Notes under the pieces: model-generated
Told to the model about the DNA's origin: nothing
Databases searched by the model: none
What the model saw: the letters and a program-made list of their open reading frames with translations, nothing else
In this document: positions 18,486 to 29,768 of the stretch, piece after piece
Layout: each line of letters starts with the position of its first letter
How positions within the stretch are numbered: the first letter of the stretch is position 1
Program-made: the position numbers and the translations under genes
Source: Klebsormidium nitens
Taxonomy: Eukaryota; Streptophyta; Klebsormidiophyceae; Klebsormidiales; Klebsormidiaceae
Length of the DNA stretch: 29,816 nucleotides
Direction: 5' to 3'
Assembly: GCA_000708835.1 (NCBI GenBank)
Contig: DF237779.1
Location: 1-29,816, forward strand

Positions 18486-19507
18486 CCAGGACTTCTTTGA
18501 TTCCCAAGTTCGGAAACCTCTGATCATTCTCTTCTTGAACTTCAGAATTCTGCGCACTTAGCACTTGCGAAGACCCCCTCTTGCTGCCTAGCCCCTCAAA
18601 CTCCCTTCCCAGCAGCTTCGACCACGTCTTCTCCAATTAACAGACTACCGGTTGACTTTCTCCCTCTTCTTTTGCACAGCCCTTGCATCTGACCGCTGCC
18701 TCCGCAGCCAGAGGGGGTGCCTCCTCAACCACGCTCTGCTTGCTCATTGATCCCCCGCTCAAGTCCGCAGCCTTGCCCCGACTTGCCAGCCCCTTTCTTG
18801 TCCCTCCCCTTTGGTTTCGATCCTTCTCATTTTCGTGCTCACATCCGTCCGCCTGCCCTTTCTTTCGCTAACTCCTCCCCTGTCATCTGCCCACCTTCTT
18901 CTCAGCCTGTGCCATCGACTCCCGCATCTTCCTTTCGACCTCTCAATATGTTTGTCAAGCACTGTGCACAGCAGCGAGTCTGCTGCGCTCAACATGCCGT
19001 ACCGCTCAACTGGCGCCTGAGACTCGCTCACAGTGGACGCTTGGACGTTCTGCAGATGGATGAAAAAACCAAGGTCAGGAACCTCGTCTAGTCTTTCTTT
19101 GGTGCTTTTGGACCGGTCAGCGGTTGTCACTTGCTGATCGTGGCTCGCAAGTAATTATCCAGCTTGCAGCTCTCGTCAAGTTCCTCAACCAAGCCGCAAC
19201 TCTTCCCTGCATAGGATCTTAGCAATACAACGGTATGCATCTCTTCCAGGAGAGAGAGACGAAAGGCAAACGCTGCACATCCCTCTGCCAAGCAGTTTGC
19301 ACACAGCAATCGACAAGCAACAAGCATCCAGTTCAGCAAAAACAGCTGCCAGAAAAGTCCTAAGCCTTCGCCTCGACACTGCAAGCTCAAGATAGGCCCG
19401 CTTTCTACCCGTTCCAGCAAGAGGTGCGTATTCCAAGATGGCCCTGCTGCTAGCATGTCCAGCCTGCCCTTCAACAGTGAGCTTTTCCGCATAACATATC
19501 ACTTACC
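18486..19507. other. Pyrimidine-rich intergenic stretch
   Basis: Bases ~18540-18930 are strongly C/T-rich on the plus strand, with many CCTCC and CTTTC runs and no supportable gene. ORFs at 18683-19091 reflect composition. The part from 19127 to 19507 lies just past the stop of the Crinkler-type gene, where TAA is followed by GGTAAGTGA, a good 5' splice site. An intron in the 3' untranslated region is possible. Confidence 0.5.
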
Positions 19508-22500
19508 TTAGGGGGCCTGTCCCCTGCCTTCTGCCGCCTCCAGTTCTTCGGACTCCTTTAAGTCGGCCTCCTCTGCCACAAGCTCTTCGTTACTTTTTGC
19601 CGCATCCAGAAACTTTCTCAGCTCTTCTGGGAGAAGTTTCGTCTTTCCCGTCTTCCGCTTTCCATCAATCACAACCCGGATGGACGGCTCCACCATGTTG
19701 TCATCATCCGCCTGCTTGCCCTTCCTCTTTCTATCCTCCTCCTCAGCAGCCGTCTTCTTGGCAACAAACTCTCTCATCCGGGTTCTGAGGGGATACCCGA
19801 TGAAAAGGCTGATCACCCCGTCCACCCCCCTCTCTTTGCTAAGCGCCTTCTGTGCCACTTTTCGCAACTCCTCCTTGTCCACTTTCCCCTCAAACAGGTA
19901 CTTGGGGTCGACCGTTTGGATGGCCCTGGCTAGGCTGTCCAACTTCCACCGAAGCTTCAGTTGACAGATAACAAGATAGAGCTGACCCCCAACAACCACG
20001 AAAAAGAGAAGGTCTGGTCCAGCGCTCGTCTCAGGAAAGAACCAGACGACCCCATTGGGGTTTTGCAGCCACTCAAGCACGCCCATGCCCTTGGTCGCTA
20101 GGCGCACTACGGCATCTAACCCTGTCGGGTTAGCCACTGTTTCGAAGCAGTACTTGCCATCGGGAGCCAACCGGACGCGTGCCAAGCTCGCACCCTCCCT
20201 CTGAAAGCACTCCGGCAGCTCTCTCTTGAGGTTGCTGAAGAGTGGCATATCCGCTAGAGCCCCGTCGGTTTCGAAAAGCTGGGGAAGCTGGTCGGGAGCC
20301 ACCAATTCGAACCACTGCCCCAGCATGGCTGGGAAGGGTTTGCTCTGCGCCATCAGAGTCAGCGTGTGCTCCTTGGCACTCCATTTAAGCTCCCTTTCCA
20401 GGAAGTTGGAAAGCGCCCTGACCGCGAGGGGCTCCTCGATTGAGGCCACGATATCGTTCTTGGGTGAGCGGTGCAATTTCACAAAACCAAGGTCCACAAG
20501 GTCGAATTCCTTGTGGTGTAAGAACAAGCAGGGGGCCCCCAGCCTTGCATAGGCAAAAGCAACCCGCTTCAGCAGCTCAAGCAGCTTATGCCCCTCTACC
20601 CCTCGCTTCAACAAAGCACCCAGGCGGCCGTACAGGAACTGGCGTTCATACACGTCCTCGAGCTCGTTTGCCAAGAAACGTTCCTTTCCTTCCTCTGTTG
20701 TGTGCAGCCGGACTAAGGATCTAAGACACGTCAAGACGTCCTCCTGTCCGCTCAGCGCCCAGTCCAGCACAACCCTGGCTGCAAAGCGCCTCCTCCCAAC
20801 AAGGAACTTCAGGTCGTGTTCTGGAATGTCCTGCGAACCCGCATAGCTCACCAGATAGGTGAGTGCGGATGCCTCATTGAAGGTCCCGAACTCGACAACA
20901 GGGAACGGCTTGCTTCCCACTTTCATCAATGCTGAAGCCACGAGCATGCTCTGAGACAATGACAACCCCGTGCCCGAAAGCACGACATGAATGTTCTTGA
21001 AGAGGGCGGAATCGCTGGCGATGACAGCGAGGAAGGCTGACAGCAGGGGCCGCCCCTCTGCCTGCCCTGCGACGGCCCCATTCGAGAACATGCCAGGAAG
21101 CTCCTTTGCCCAGAGCTGAGCCTCGTCCAACACCAGGATCAGGAACTTGACCCCCTCAGCCTTTAGGGTGCTCAGACAGGCCGCTAGTTCGGTGTGGACG
21201 AGCTCCTTGAGTTCCTCGAGCGACGCATGCCGCAGCACATTGTACGCCTCCGCAAAAGTGTCCTGCACAACGATGGTGATCCTGATCAGTAAGCTGCACA
21301 AAGCAAGCAGAGGTGCACCGTCTAGCCGCCCAAGGAAGAATGGGTGCCTCTTAAGAAGAGAGCCACGTTTTAAGCACCTCTCTTAATCAGCGGATGAGTG
21401 CAGACCAAACAAACCAAAACGAATGACCGAAATCACTGCTGCAGAAGGGTGTGAAACAGCTCAACTCAACTCCTGGTGCAAACAGGAAAAAGGTATTGGA
21501 GGCACCTGAACTTAGCAGTCCAACTTGACGGATAAGCTCAAAAGGGCGCGTGCATCCTCTTCTTTTCTTTGGAGTAGCACCGTCGCAAGAGGCACCGCAT
21601 GGAAAATGCCCAAAACGAACCCAAAACAAACGCAGGGTCCTGCTGGCACACAGCAAGAGATACTGGGGAGCAAGCAAGAGACTAATGATACTGTGGCTAG
21701 GAATTGGAAAAGACAACACACCATTACCTGCTGCCCCTGATAGACCGCCACGAGCTGGTAGAGCAGCCACTGCTGGGGGTCACATCCCAAGAAGAGGCAC
21801 TCGCTGAGGTGCTTCAGGCGCGAAAGCAGCACAGCGTACACGTGCTTCTGCACCCGCGCTTGGTTGCTCTCCCAGGAATCAGAGCCCTCCTTGCACGTGA
21901 CCTTGAGGCGGCCCAAGAGTTCCCACAAGTCGCTCGAGCCGACCTCTTCTTGGCCGCAGCAGCTAAAGTAGAGAAGACCTGCCCGCAAGCAGCCCAGCTC
22001 CAGCGCAGTCCTTGTCTTCCCATAGCCCGAGGCAGCCATGAAGCTCGTTACGGAGAGGTTCTGAAACGTGTGCCTCTTTTCCATCGCTTCAAGTAGCTCT
22101 GGGGCTTGCGTCCGCGTCAGCTCTTTGAAGTGAGAACTTGGGAGACGGTCCACTAGGAGACTGGGCTCTCCCCTTGCCAGGGGGATCTTGTTCTGGTTAA
22201 TTTCTGCGGCATGTGCGAGTTGAGAGGGCTGCTCGAAGGGGACAATCTGTAGCTCTGTTTGCAGCTTTCCAAGTGCACCCCTAGCTCGGCTAATCACAGC
22301 TTCGCAATGGTGTTGTACGCAAAACCACTCAGCGTCTCTGCTCTTCTCCAAGCGCGGATCAGACGAGCTAGCCTGCACCGCATAAATGTCAAGCTGCTCT
22401 TTCAAACGAAGGAAACTTCCAGCGTGAGTGTCCGCCGGTGGTATATCCACACATATGCCCAAGAGGACATGCTCGGAGGAAGTAGAGGCGCAGGAAGACG

Positions 22501-24869
22501 CCATGCAAGCGATCGAAAAGCTAAGACTGGTACTTAAAAGACTCGAGCAGAGCATTAGAGAAGAGGCCCTTCTGGCTCTGGTGCGGTTGCGGCGAGAGAG
22601 AGTCAGCAGAAATCACTGACCTTGAGGCCCGCATCTGAGATGGCCGCCCAGTTCTGCAACGCCAGGATGTCGCTCCGTGCATCTGCATAGAGGCTGCGTG
22701 TTCATTCTCGGCCACAATGAAGGCATTGCTTGAAAGGAGAGCAGCTTGTGGGCAGGGTCGCTACCAGGCAATGGCAGAACGCAATCACATCAGGAGTTCG
22801 AGATGCAGAAGCTTGTTGGGTTGCTCAACCTATCTCTGGATTGTCCATCATGCACCAAACAGTAAGGCAGAGAGCCGGGGAAAGTAGTTGTCCGACACTC
22901 GAGACTATTAGCTTTCAGGCAGCAGAAGTGCCAGTTCCAGGGCTGGTTGGACTTCAGTTGCCAAGGAAACGAGCTTCACGATCTTGGTCTAGGAATGTTG
23001 GACAGCAGGAGCACTAAGCAAGCAACAAGCAACCTCAAAAAGCACTCTGCCGATCCAGGCATGCCATGACGCAACATGACAGACATGAGCGGCAGAACTC
23101 ACAATCCGGGCTCCCCTGATCAGCATCCTGCATCTCCACATCGGTAGATTGGCCCGCTTCTGCATCCTGACCCCTCCTGCCAGCAGCTGCAACAGAAGGA
23201 GAAGCGATGAGGGCGCTGCATGCATAAGCTCTGAGGCAGCGAGCAAAGTGAAGAGCTGGCCATTGGAAAATTGCATAAGGGTGACGGCTGACAAGCACCC
23301 TAATGCTCATAAGTTGCACCTGGTCTGCCCACAATTGCACAGCAGACCACTTTCTGCTCCAGAGCAACTCCGCTTCTGCTAGGACACACCCCATGCCTAG
23401 CGTGCACCAGTGCCCTCGGCAAGATCGACAAAGAAGCGACTATACTCTCCAGCAAACAGCCATGTCCCTTCCCATGCCATCTTCTCCAAGCTTCCCTGCC
23501 GCTACATGCTAAACAACAACACCAAAACGGTTGAATCCTTCGTTTCCATATATGCGTACCTGAGAAAACTTTGATCTGGGGGCGCTGAGTCAGCCGCTCC
23601 ATCAGTGGCGGGGCTTTTAGAGCCTTTGCCCGCTCGACTTCCCGGAAGACAGGATCACCCCCAGGGCGCAGGGGCCTACCCCACACAAAGACTCTCTCCT
23701 TTTTGCCAAACTGGTCCAGCAAGTGCAAGCGCTGGGCTTCTTCAGCAGCAGTGTCTGGCAGCAGTTTGATGTCCATAGGGATCCCCTCTGTCTCCCCCTT
23801 TGGTATCGCATTAAGGTCCGACGTCCTCCAGATGCACAGTTCCATCTCTATCTCCTGCACAAGTGGACACCAGGAATCATGTTCAGTTCCGATTATCTGG
23901 CGCCCACAACAGATTATCTTCCTCAACAAACTCGCTTAGCAAGCTGAAGGCTTACAAGGCGGAGGCCCTGTCAGATGCAGACTACAAATGCCCACTGCCT
24001 ACTGTCGGTTCCGTCAGAGCGCAATTGTGGAAGCAGCCTGTCAGGCTTTCATGGTCTTAAACTAGAGCTTTGGTCGTACGTCCGAAGGGAGGACTAAACC
24101 TACCTCGTCGTGTTTGCCAGCTGTTTCGTTGTTTCCAGGCGGAGCGCCGTCGTCCCCTCCTCCCCTCAGTCGAAGCAGGAGGTCTAAGGTGTGGTTGGCC
24201 TTGACGCCACAGCTGCGCAGCGGCGTGGATGCTTCCAAAGGCCTTCCACAGAACGTCAATCGTGTATCCGCTTCCGGCGAGCTTCCCTGGAAGTAGCATG
24301 CGAAACATGCGAGCGTCAGGAACAATTCGCAGATAACCTCCAGCAAATAACCTTCGCCGTTCCATTTAGCCTAAAGTAGAGGCAGGAAGGGCCTTCTGAG
24401 CCCTGGTTTTGATAGCAACGCTATTGTTCAACCCTGAGGCTGTGCATTTATGAAACGAACCAATCATGTCCCCTATACTGCCTCCTTTACAGCCGACGAC
24501 ACCAAATCCAGAAGAAGGGATGATGAAGGGAAGGCAACTTCGACTTCGAGCTCCTGAACACCAGACGATCCAACATGTGAACCCTCCCGGTGGAAGCTTG
24601 CGCAACAAGACTCCCGTTTTTACCTGGAAGGTCTTCAGCAGTTGTGCGGCAGTGGCTGATTGGAGAATTGCCCTAGCAACCGTCATCCCTCCTGGTGTCC
24701 TCACGAACACCTGCATGTTTTTGCTGGGTTGCCCTTTTACAGCCCCGTTCGACGACACTGAACCCCGCATCTCAGTCTCTCCAGAGACACTGCTGGTTTT
24801 AGGTTGTTGGACGCTGTTTGGGGTCTTGGGTCGTTGACACAGCTCGTCGATAGGGCTCGGGGATTTCAT
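19508..24869 (-). CDS. Ubiquitin-like / P-loop NTPase / REase-fold protein, Crinkler type
   Basis: Exons are 24624-24869, 24104-24286, 23560-23854, 23103-23186, 22621-22682, 21728-22372 and 19508-21262. All are GT/AG and phase-compatible, giving 1089 aa. From residue 52 a ubiquitin-like domain spans two exons, starting MQVFVRTPGG and ending LLLRLRGG before an acidic linker. The next exon resembles a Crinkler header linker (FVWGRPLRPGGDPVF, PPLMERLTQRP). The NTPase has Walker A (AASGYGKT, ~403-410) and Walker B (LILVLDEAQ, ~551). A nuclease-like core follows with GPDLLF (~920) and CQLK (~940), fitting PD-(D/Q)xK. The C-terminus is charged. In eukaryotes such NTPase-nuclease combinations are known as Crinkler/RHS-type effectors, thought to act on nucleic acid. 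The ATG at 24869 directly follows a 3' splice site, so upstream exons may be joined. All motifs look intact. Confidence 0.8.
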
Positions 24870-25044
24870 CTGCAGCAAATAATTCTTGTACGCTCAAGAA
24901 AGCAGCTCCTCCTCTTGTAATAAAGTAGCAACCTGAACACCAAAGGAGCACCCTGGACACAAAAGCATAGACGCAGAAATGGTTTGTGCTCCGCGCTTCA
25001 ATTGTCCTTGGTGCCACAAAGAGTTGGTCTCTTTGCCCGAGTAC

Positions 25045-28000
25045 TTGCAAGGATTTAGCAAGGGCTCTCTTGGTGCATCCTCCCACAGCAGACGTGCTGC
25101 CCAGGCGCGTCAGCGCGGCCTTGGCGTTCTTGCGCAACAGTATGGGCCCCTTGCTCACTGTCACTGGCGAGTAGCCCACCTGGTCGCAAATCTCCACTGC
25201 CTTCTGGTCCTCCCCCCCGGCTTGAGCGGCGACGGTCTCGCAAAGGCTGCCGTACTGCCGGTCCACAGAGTGTCGTGCATCAACCATGAGCATCTTGCGG
25301 TCGTGCTTGTTGCTGCAACTGCACGCACGAGCTCAAAGATAGGTTCAAGCTTGGCACGAGGTCACAAGGAGAAAACGCACTCTGAGCTAGGCACGGTATG
25401 AAGGGAGCTCACGACACGCGCTTCAGATGGGGACTTCCGAAAACTGATTAATCCTTCTCCAGCAGAGAATTCCCTAGAGGGCCCGTCCGCAGCTCAGCAC
25501 TGACAACCGCTTTGTTGATGCAGCGAATGAGCTTCAAAAGGGGCTACCATGTGGATCCTCTGTCTGACTCAGACTGGGGCCCTCTTGCTCACCCAAGCTC
25601 GTCCTCTGCCATCTGCTGCGCCCAGTCGTCTCTCAGTGGCCCGCTCTGCGGGTCGCGCATCCTCCTGCCGTTGCCTGCGAAGCCCTCGTTGATGCAGTCC
25701 CGCGCAAAGTGCCCGTCCTCCCCACACATGAAGCATAGCCGCCAGCAGCCATTGGGGCAGTTGGGGGACACATGGCCCTCCTCCCCGCGGTGGAAGCAGG
25801 AGCAGCTGCCCCTGGTAAAGCGAAGCAAGGGGGACTCAGCAGCGGTGCACTAAAGTCTGGCCACATGAAACGTGTGCAAGGAGCTTCAGGGAGCTTACTA
25901 CAACAGCTACGGTTTTAGGCAACAAAAAACAAAGCACTAAGGAAAGACTCTGCAGGGACCGACAATGCTATCAAATGGACCGACATTCTGCAGCAATAGT
26001 AGGAAAGGGGCTTTTGCTTACATAATTTGTTCCAAGGCACTTGGCGCACAGCCCTCCTCTGGCAGCGGTCCCTCCGACATGGCCTTGTCCACCTCCCGCG
26101 CCTTGCTGGCAGTCCCGGTCATGCCTGCACCACAGGGAGCAGGCGGTCAGGCCCAAGGTGAGCATTGAACTGCAAGGCCCTTGCTTTCGATTGGTCATTT
26201 GCTAAGCTAGGAGACAATCGGGAGCGCATACTCCTGTGCGGGACGGCGAGGTGAGGGCCCGCCAGCACGTGCTGCTGCCACCTGGCGCACCTTGCGCGTC
26301 CGTGGGGCCAGGCTCCTCCTCGTCCTTGCTCATCAGGTCCTCCACAGTGAAGGCCCCCGACATGATCCACGCTTCATCCTGCGGGTTGGTGTGCACGCCG
26401 TTCTTCGGCAGCAGCTCGCGCGTCAGGTAGTCCTTGTTGTACAGCCCCTGCCGAAGTGCGGACCGACAGTGTCCTTTTTGCTCGTGCTCTGCTTCCTCCA
26501 CTCACTGACAGTTTCTGGACTTTGCACCTCGCAGATTGAGAAGAGGAGGCAGGGAGAAGGAACCCCACACGACCAAGAATGCCAAAGAAAAGAAGAGACC
26601 CTGAGTAGCCTGCCTACTACTCGTCCCAACATCGATTGGCACCCTGTATTAATTAACGACCATCGTGCCGTTGCTTATTGTGTTGTTTGAGAAGTTCTTT
26701 CCAGCAGTTTAGCACTGACACTGAGGGCACAGAATTGCTCCTGATGCTGGATGCTCGAGTACAACCAGTGCTGGTCCCGCCTGAACTGCAGGATTCCCCC
26801 TGTCCAGGCTCACCTCGTCTGCAGTAGGTCCAGGGTTGCTCTCAAGCCCACCCATGATTGGATGAGTGGCTGCACATGAGGAACAACACATTGGAATGCT
26901 AATGCTGAAAGCAGCTGGACTCATCAGGGCACGAGCGAAAACCCCCAAGCAAGTCTAAAGAACCATCATAGTAGGATTAGCCTAAGTGCTCTACAAGCGC
27001 TTGCAAATACAGAGCAAGCCCAACTGCTGTACACATGATTGCAGCTTCAGAACCGCAACCGAAGCGCCTTACCTATGAGCGACTTGCTCATGGGCAATGA
27101 AGCCCAATCCCCCGTACTTTGCGACTCATTCCAAGCTGCAGAAGCAACGGTGAAGCGCTGGATTCAATTGCCATCACAAAAGCATCACATATCACTGCAC
27201 AGCAGAAGAAGCCATGACACGCCAAAGGCATGCAAGGGAACTCACTGCCCCCCCCCAGCATGAACAAGAGCACAATGGATTAAGTTAGATCGCGCCACAT
27301 GCTTACCTGATGTCGGTTTTGCGGCGAACGAGGTCCCTCCAAGGTTTCGCAGCTCCTCTTCCAATCTTCTCTCCTCTGCTCTCAAGCGGCGCAGCTCTCG
27401 GTCCTCTGCCCAACCTGCAGGAGCATCCAGAGCACGTCAATCTCGACATCATATTCTAAAGGCCCATTGCTGACCACTAGGGGAGCAGCTATGAGCGTTG
27501 CAACAGCAGGCTCCCCGACTGCTCTCACCTGCGCGGTCTTTATCGACCCGAAAGCAACCGGTGGATGGGGCATGCGTTCTGCACGAGTACTTGACGCTGC
27601 CCCCCTCCTTGCTTCCCCGCAGCCCAAGCTCTGCAGTGGTGCCGCACGCGTGGCAGTGAAGACTGTGCAAGTCTGCAATGAAGAAGCGCAGAGGTTGGGT
27701 AATGAACCTGGAGTCTAAACTTGGAGATGCATGCAAGACTTGGTGCGTGCCCCTGCCTTTTGCAGTCATGTCTCTTTCTTCTGGCAGTGGGGTTGGAGGT
27801 TTGTAATTGCCAGCATGTACCAAGAATCAGCCTTCTATACTCTAAAGAGAAAGAGGCTGATCTTGGTACACTGCAGGGACGGCCATACCCGCTAAGACTC
27901 CTCAAGGACTTTGTACTTCACAGCACGTACCAGGATCAGCCTTTCATACTCTAAAGAGAAAGAGGCTGTTCTTGGTACACCCCAGGGACGGCCATGCCCG

Positions 28001-28858
28001 CTAAGATTGCTTAGGACTTTGATAATTGACAGCATGTACCAAGAATCAGCCTCTTGTATTTTAAAAAGAAAGAGGCAAATTCTGGTACGTCCCTGCAGGG
28101 CCAGCAGACATTATGCTTACATGGAAAAAAGCAAACTGTTCCTGGTGCAAAGGAGGCCTGGGGGCACCCTTCCCAAACTGAGACCATGCTTTTCTTGGTA
28201 CAGAGTTGTAGAGCCAGCCGCACCCTTCACATTTCTGACGGAGCTAGCGAACATAGTGCGTACCAAGATCAGTCCCTGCGTTATTCTAAGAGAAACGCCT
28301 CGTTCTTGGTACATCAATGCAAGGCAGCCATCCATGTGACTATATGAACAAGATTGTGATTGAGTGCAGTGTACCAAGATTTGCCCATCACAGAAAAGAC
28401 GCTCTTCTTGGTACATCACTGCAGGCCCAACCTTCACTTTTCTGATGGACGCTAAAGTTGCAGCGCAATGCGTCCCAGCTTCTGCCTGGCCCCTGCTTGA
28501 CAAGTCAAAACACTCCACCTAGAAGCACATGCACCAGAAACTCACCTCTTTCGGCAGCTTTGCCAAGCATTTTCCCAAGGCGCTGATTTGCTCCACTCCC
28601 AGACGCTGTGCAATACCCGCGCTGTGCTGACCCACGAGCAGTCCATGCCTCTTTCTTCAGACTACTGGACTTCTGGCTTCTTCGTTTCTGAGAGGCATCT
28701 TGAACATCGCACTCAGCGTTCACAGCAGCGATGCGCGCCTCCTGCTGCTCAACGCTGATGCTTATCCTCTCCCTGTACTCAGCAGCGCGCGCATACCGAG
28801 CTTCCTGACAGACCCTGTGATCAGACTTGGACCGGCCATGAGGCCGGCCTCTTGCCAT
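25045..28858 (-). CDS. AT-hook / zinc / coiled-coil / CCHC protein, possibly 5' half of the Crinkler-type gene
   Basis: Exons are 28546-28858, 27529-27672, 27307-27414, 26814-26869, 26291-26447, 26022-26124, 25593-25811 and 25045-25318, with consistent phases and 458 aa. The start MARGRPHGRSK contains an AT-hook core, followed by an Arg/Glu-rich helix. Exon 2 has CHAC ... CRTH, a possible zinc site. Exon 3 is a coiled coil (AEDRELRRLRAEERRLEEEL). Exon 4 has GGLESNPGP. Exon 7 has a full zinc knuckle (CFMCGEDGHFARDC), preceded by a second one in which a cysteine is replaced by arginine (CFHRGEEGHVSPNC). The last exon ends in phase 0 and would join to the next exon at 24869, giving 1547 aa in total. 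The domain mix recalls nucleic-acid-binding proteins of transposable elements. The exact 3' splice site of the last exon (25318 or 25312) is uncertain. Confidence 0.55.
27817..28414 (+). repeat. Tandem array of GTACCAAG hairpins within an intron
   Basis: Hairpins at 27817-27869, 27927-27978, 28036-28088, 28260-28312 and 28371-28414, plus a degenerate one ending at 28201, recur about every 110 bp. The first has arms GTACCAAGAATCAGCC and GGCTGATCTTGGTAC around an AT-rich loop. The array fills most of the first intron (27673-28545) of the zinc-protein gene. Confidence 0.88.
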
Positions 28859-29557
28859 GATGAGACAATTCAAGGACCAGCACTTCTGCCCCTGCAAGCC
28901 CAAGAGGAAAGAATCGGAGGAACAAACCCTAAAACCACGTCGACCTTCTTCGAACTAGGTCGCTCAGTTGCGTTCTTGAAGAGATTCCATATGATGTATC
29001 ATCCTGATGCCTTTAGAGGCTGCTCAAAACAGGCCAAGAGCCAATCCTGGCCTGATAACTATGAAAACAGCACGAAGTTTGGCGTAACTAGCGCAACGCT
29101 TATGCTGCTTTTGGGAACTCCTAGAGAGTCTCGATTACGCTTCGCGCCTTTTGCATATGCTGACAATTGATGCAAGGGCCACACAATGCCAGTGACTTAC
29201 GTCCTTGAGTATCAGAAAAGGATCGGCAGAGCCAATCTGACTGACACATTGTTCTATGCTACAAGTGCATCTAGAGGCAACCAGGTAGAAACTTACCTGG
29301 TTCACAACATTCTCAAAAGCGCTTCAGAGATGCGCCACCACAGCAGTCCACAAAATGCCAGTTCCCGTTCATATCAATTGCCGGCCAACCTGAAAACCCT
29401 GAACCACACCAATCTGCCCTGCAGCTCCCCTAAAGCCCGCCTGCTCTTATCCCACAGCAGGAGGCCTAACCCACAGGAAGCCGCTAACCGCTCAGAAAAA
29501 GTGCCATTCAGCAAACCAAACGAACTTCGGCCTTAATTTTGGCCGCCCGATAAGTGA
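28859..29557. other. No gene seen; likely 5' region of the minus-strand gene
   Basis: This is upstream of the ATG at 28858. It includes a good minus-strand 5' splice site (CCAG then GTAAGT near 29294) inside a small hairpin, AACCAGGTA / TACCTGGTT (29279-29302). A non-coding first exon ending there is possible. ORFs in the stretch have no recognisable content. Confidence 0.4.
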
Positions 29558-29768
29558 CACGTGTCCCCCCCGGCCCGAGGTCCCGCCGGCGGTCCGCCGA
29601 AATCGTTGCCTAATACCTAATAATACGAGTTTGACCAAAGTCGGAAAGGCTCGCCGGTAGCCCAAAACCGGCAGGCGGCGGCACTGACCCAACCGCTTTT
29701 GCACTTCGACGGCGCAATCTCGTCAATTTCTCCGGGCCTCACTACCATCGGGCCGGGGGGGACACGTG
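29558..29768. repeat. Fold-back with perfect 21-bp inverted ends
   Basis: Bases 29558-29578 and 29748-29768 are exact reverse complements (they start CACGTGTCCCCCCC and end GGGGGGGACACGTG) and enclose 169 bp. The right arm lies within the element that starts at about 29661. In the other copy of that element the corresponding right-arm sequence exists (11014-11033, slightly diverged) but no left arm was found. Confidence 0.9.

Noticed and set aside
18683-19091. Serine/proline-rich plus-strand ORFs
   Set aside because: They arise from pyrimidine-rich composition, and no splice pattern or motif supports them.
19127-19502. Extra 3' coding exon of the Crinkler-type gene
   Set aside because: An in-frame TAA precedes the splice-like GGTAAGTGA, so any downstream exon would be untranslated.
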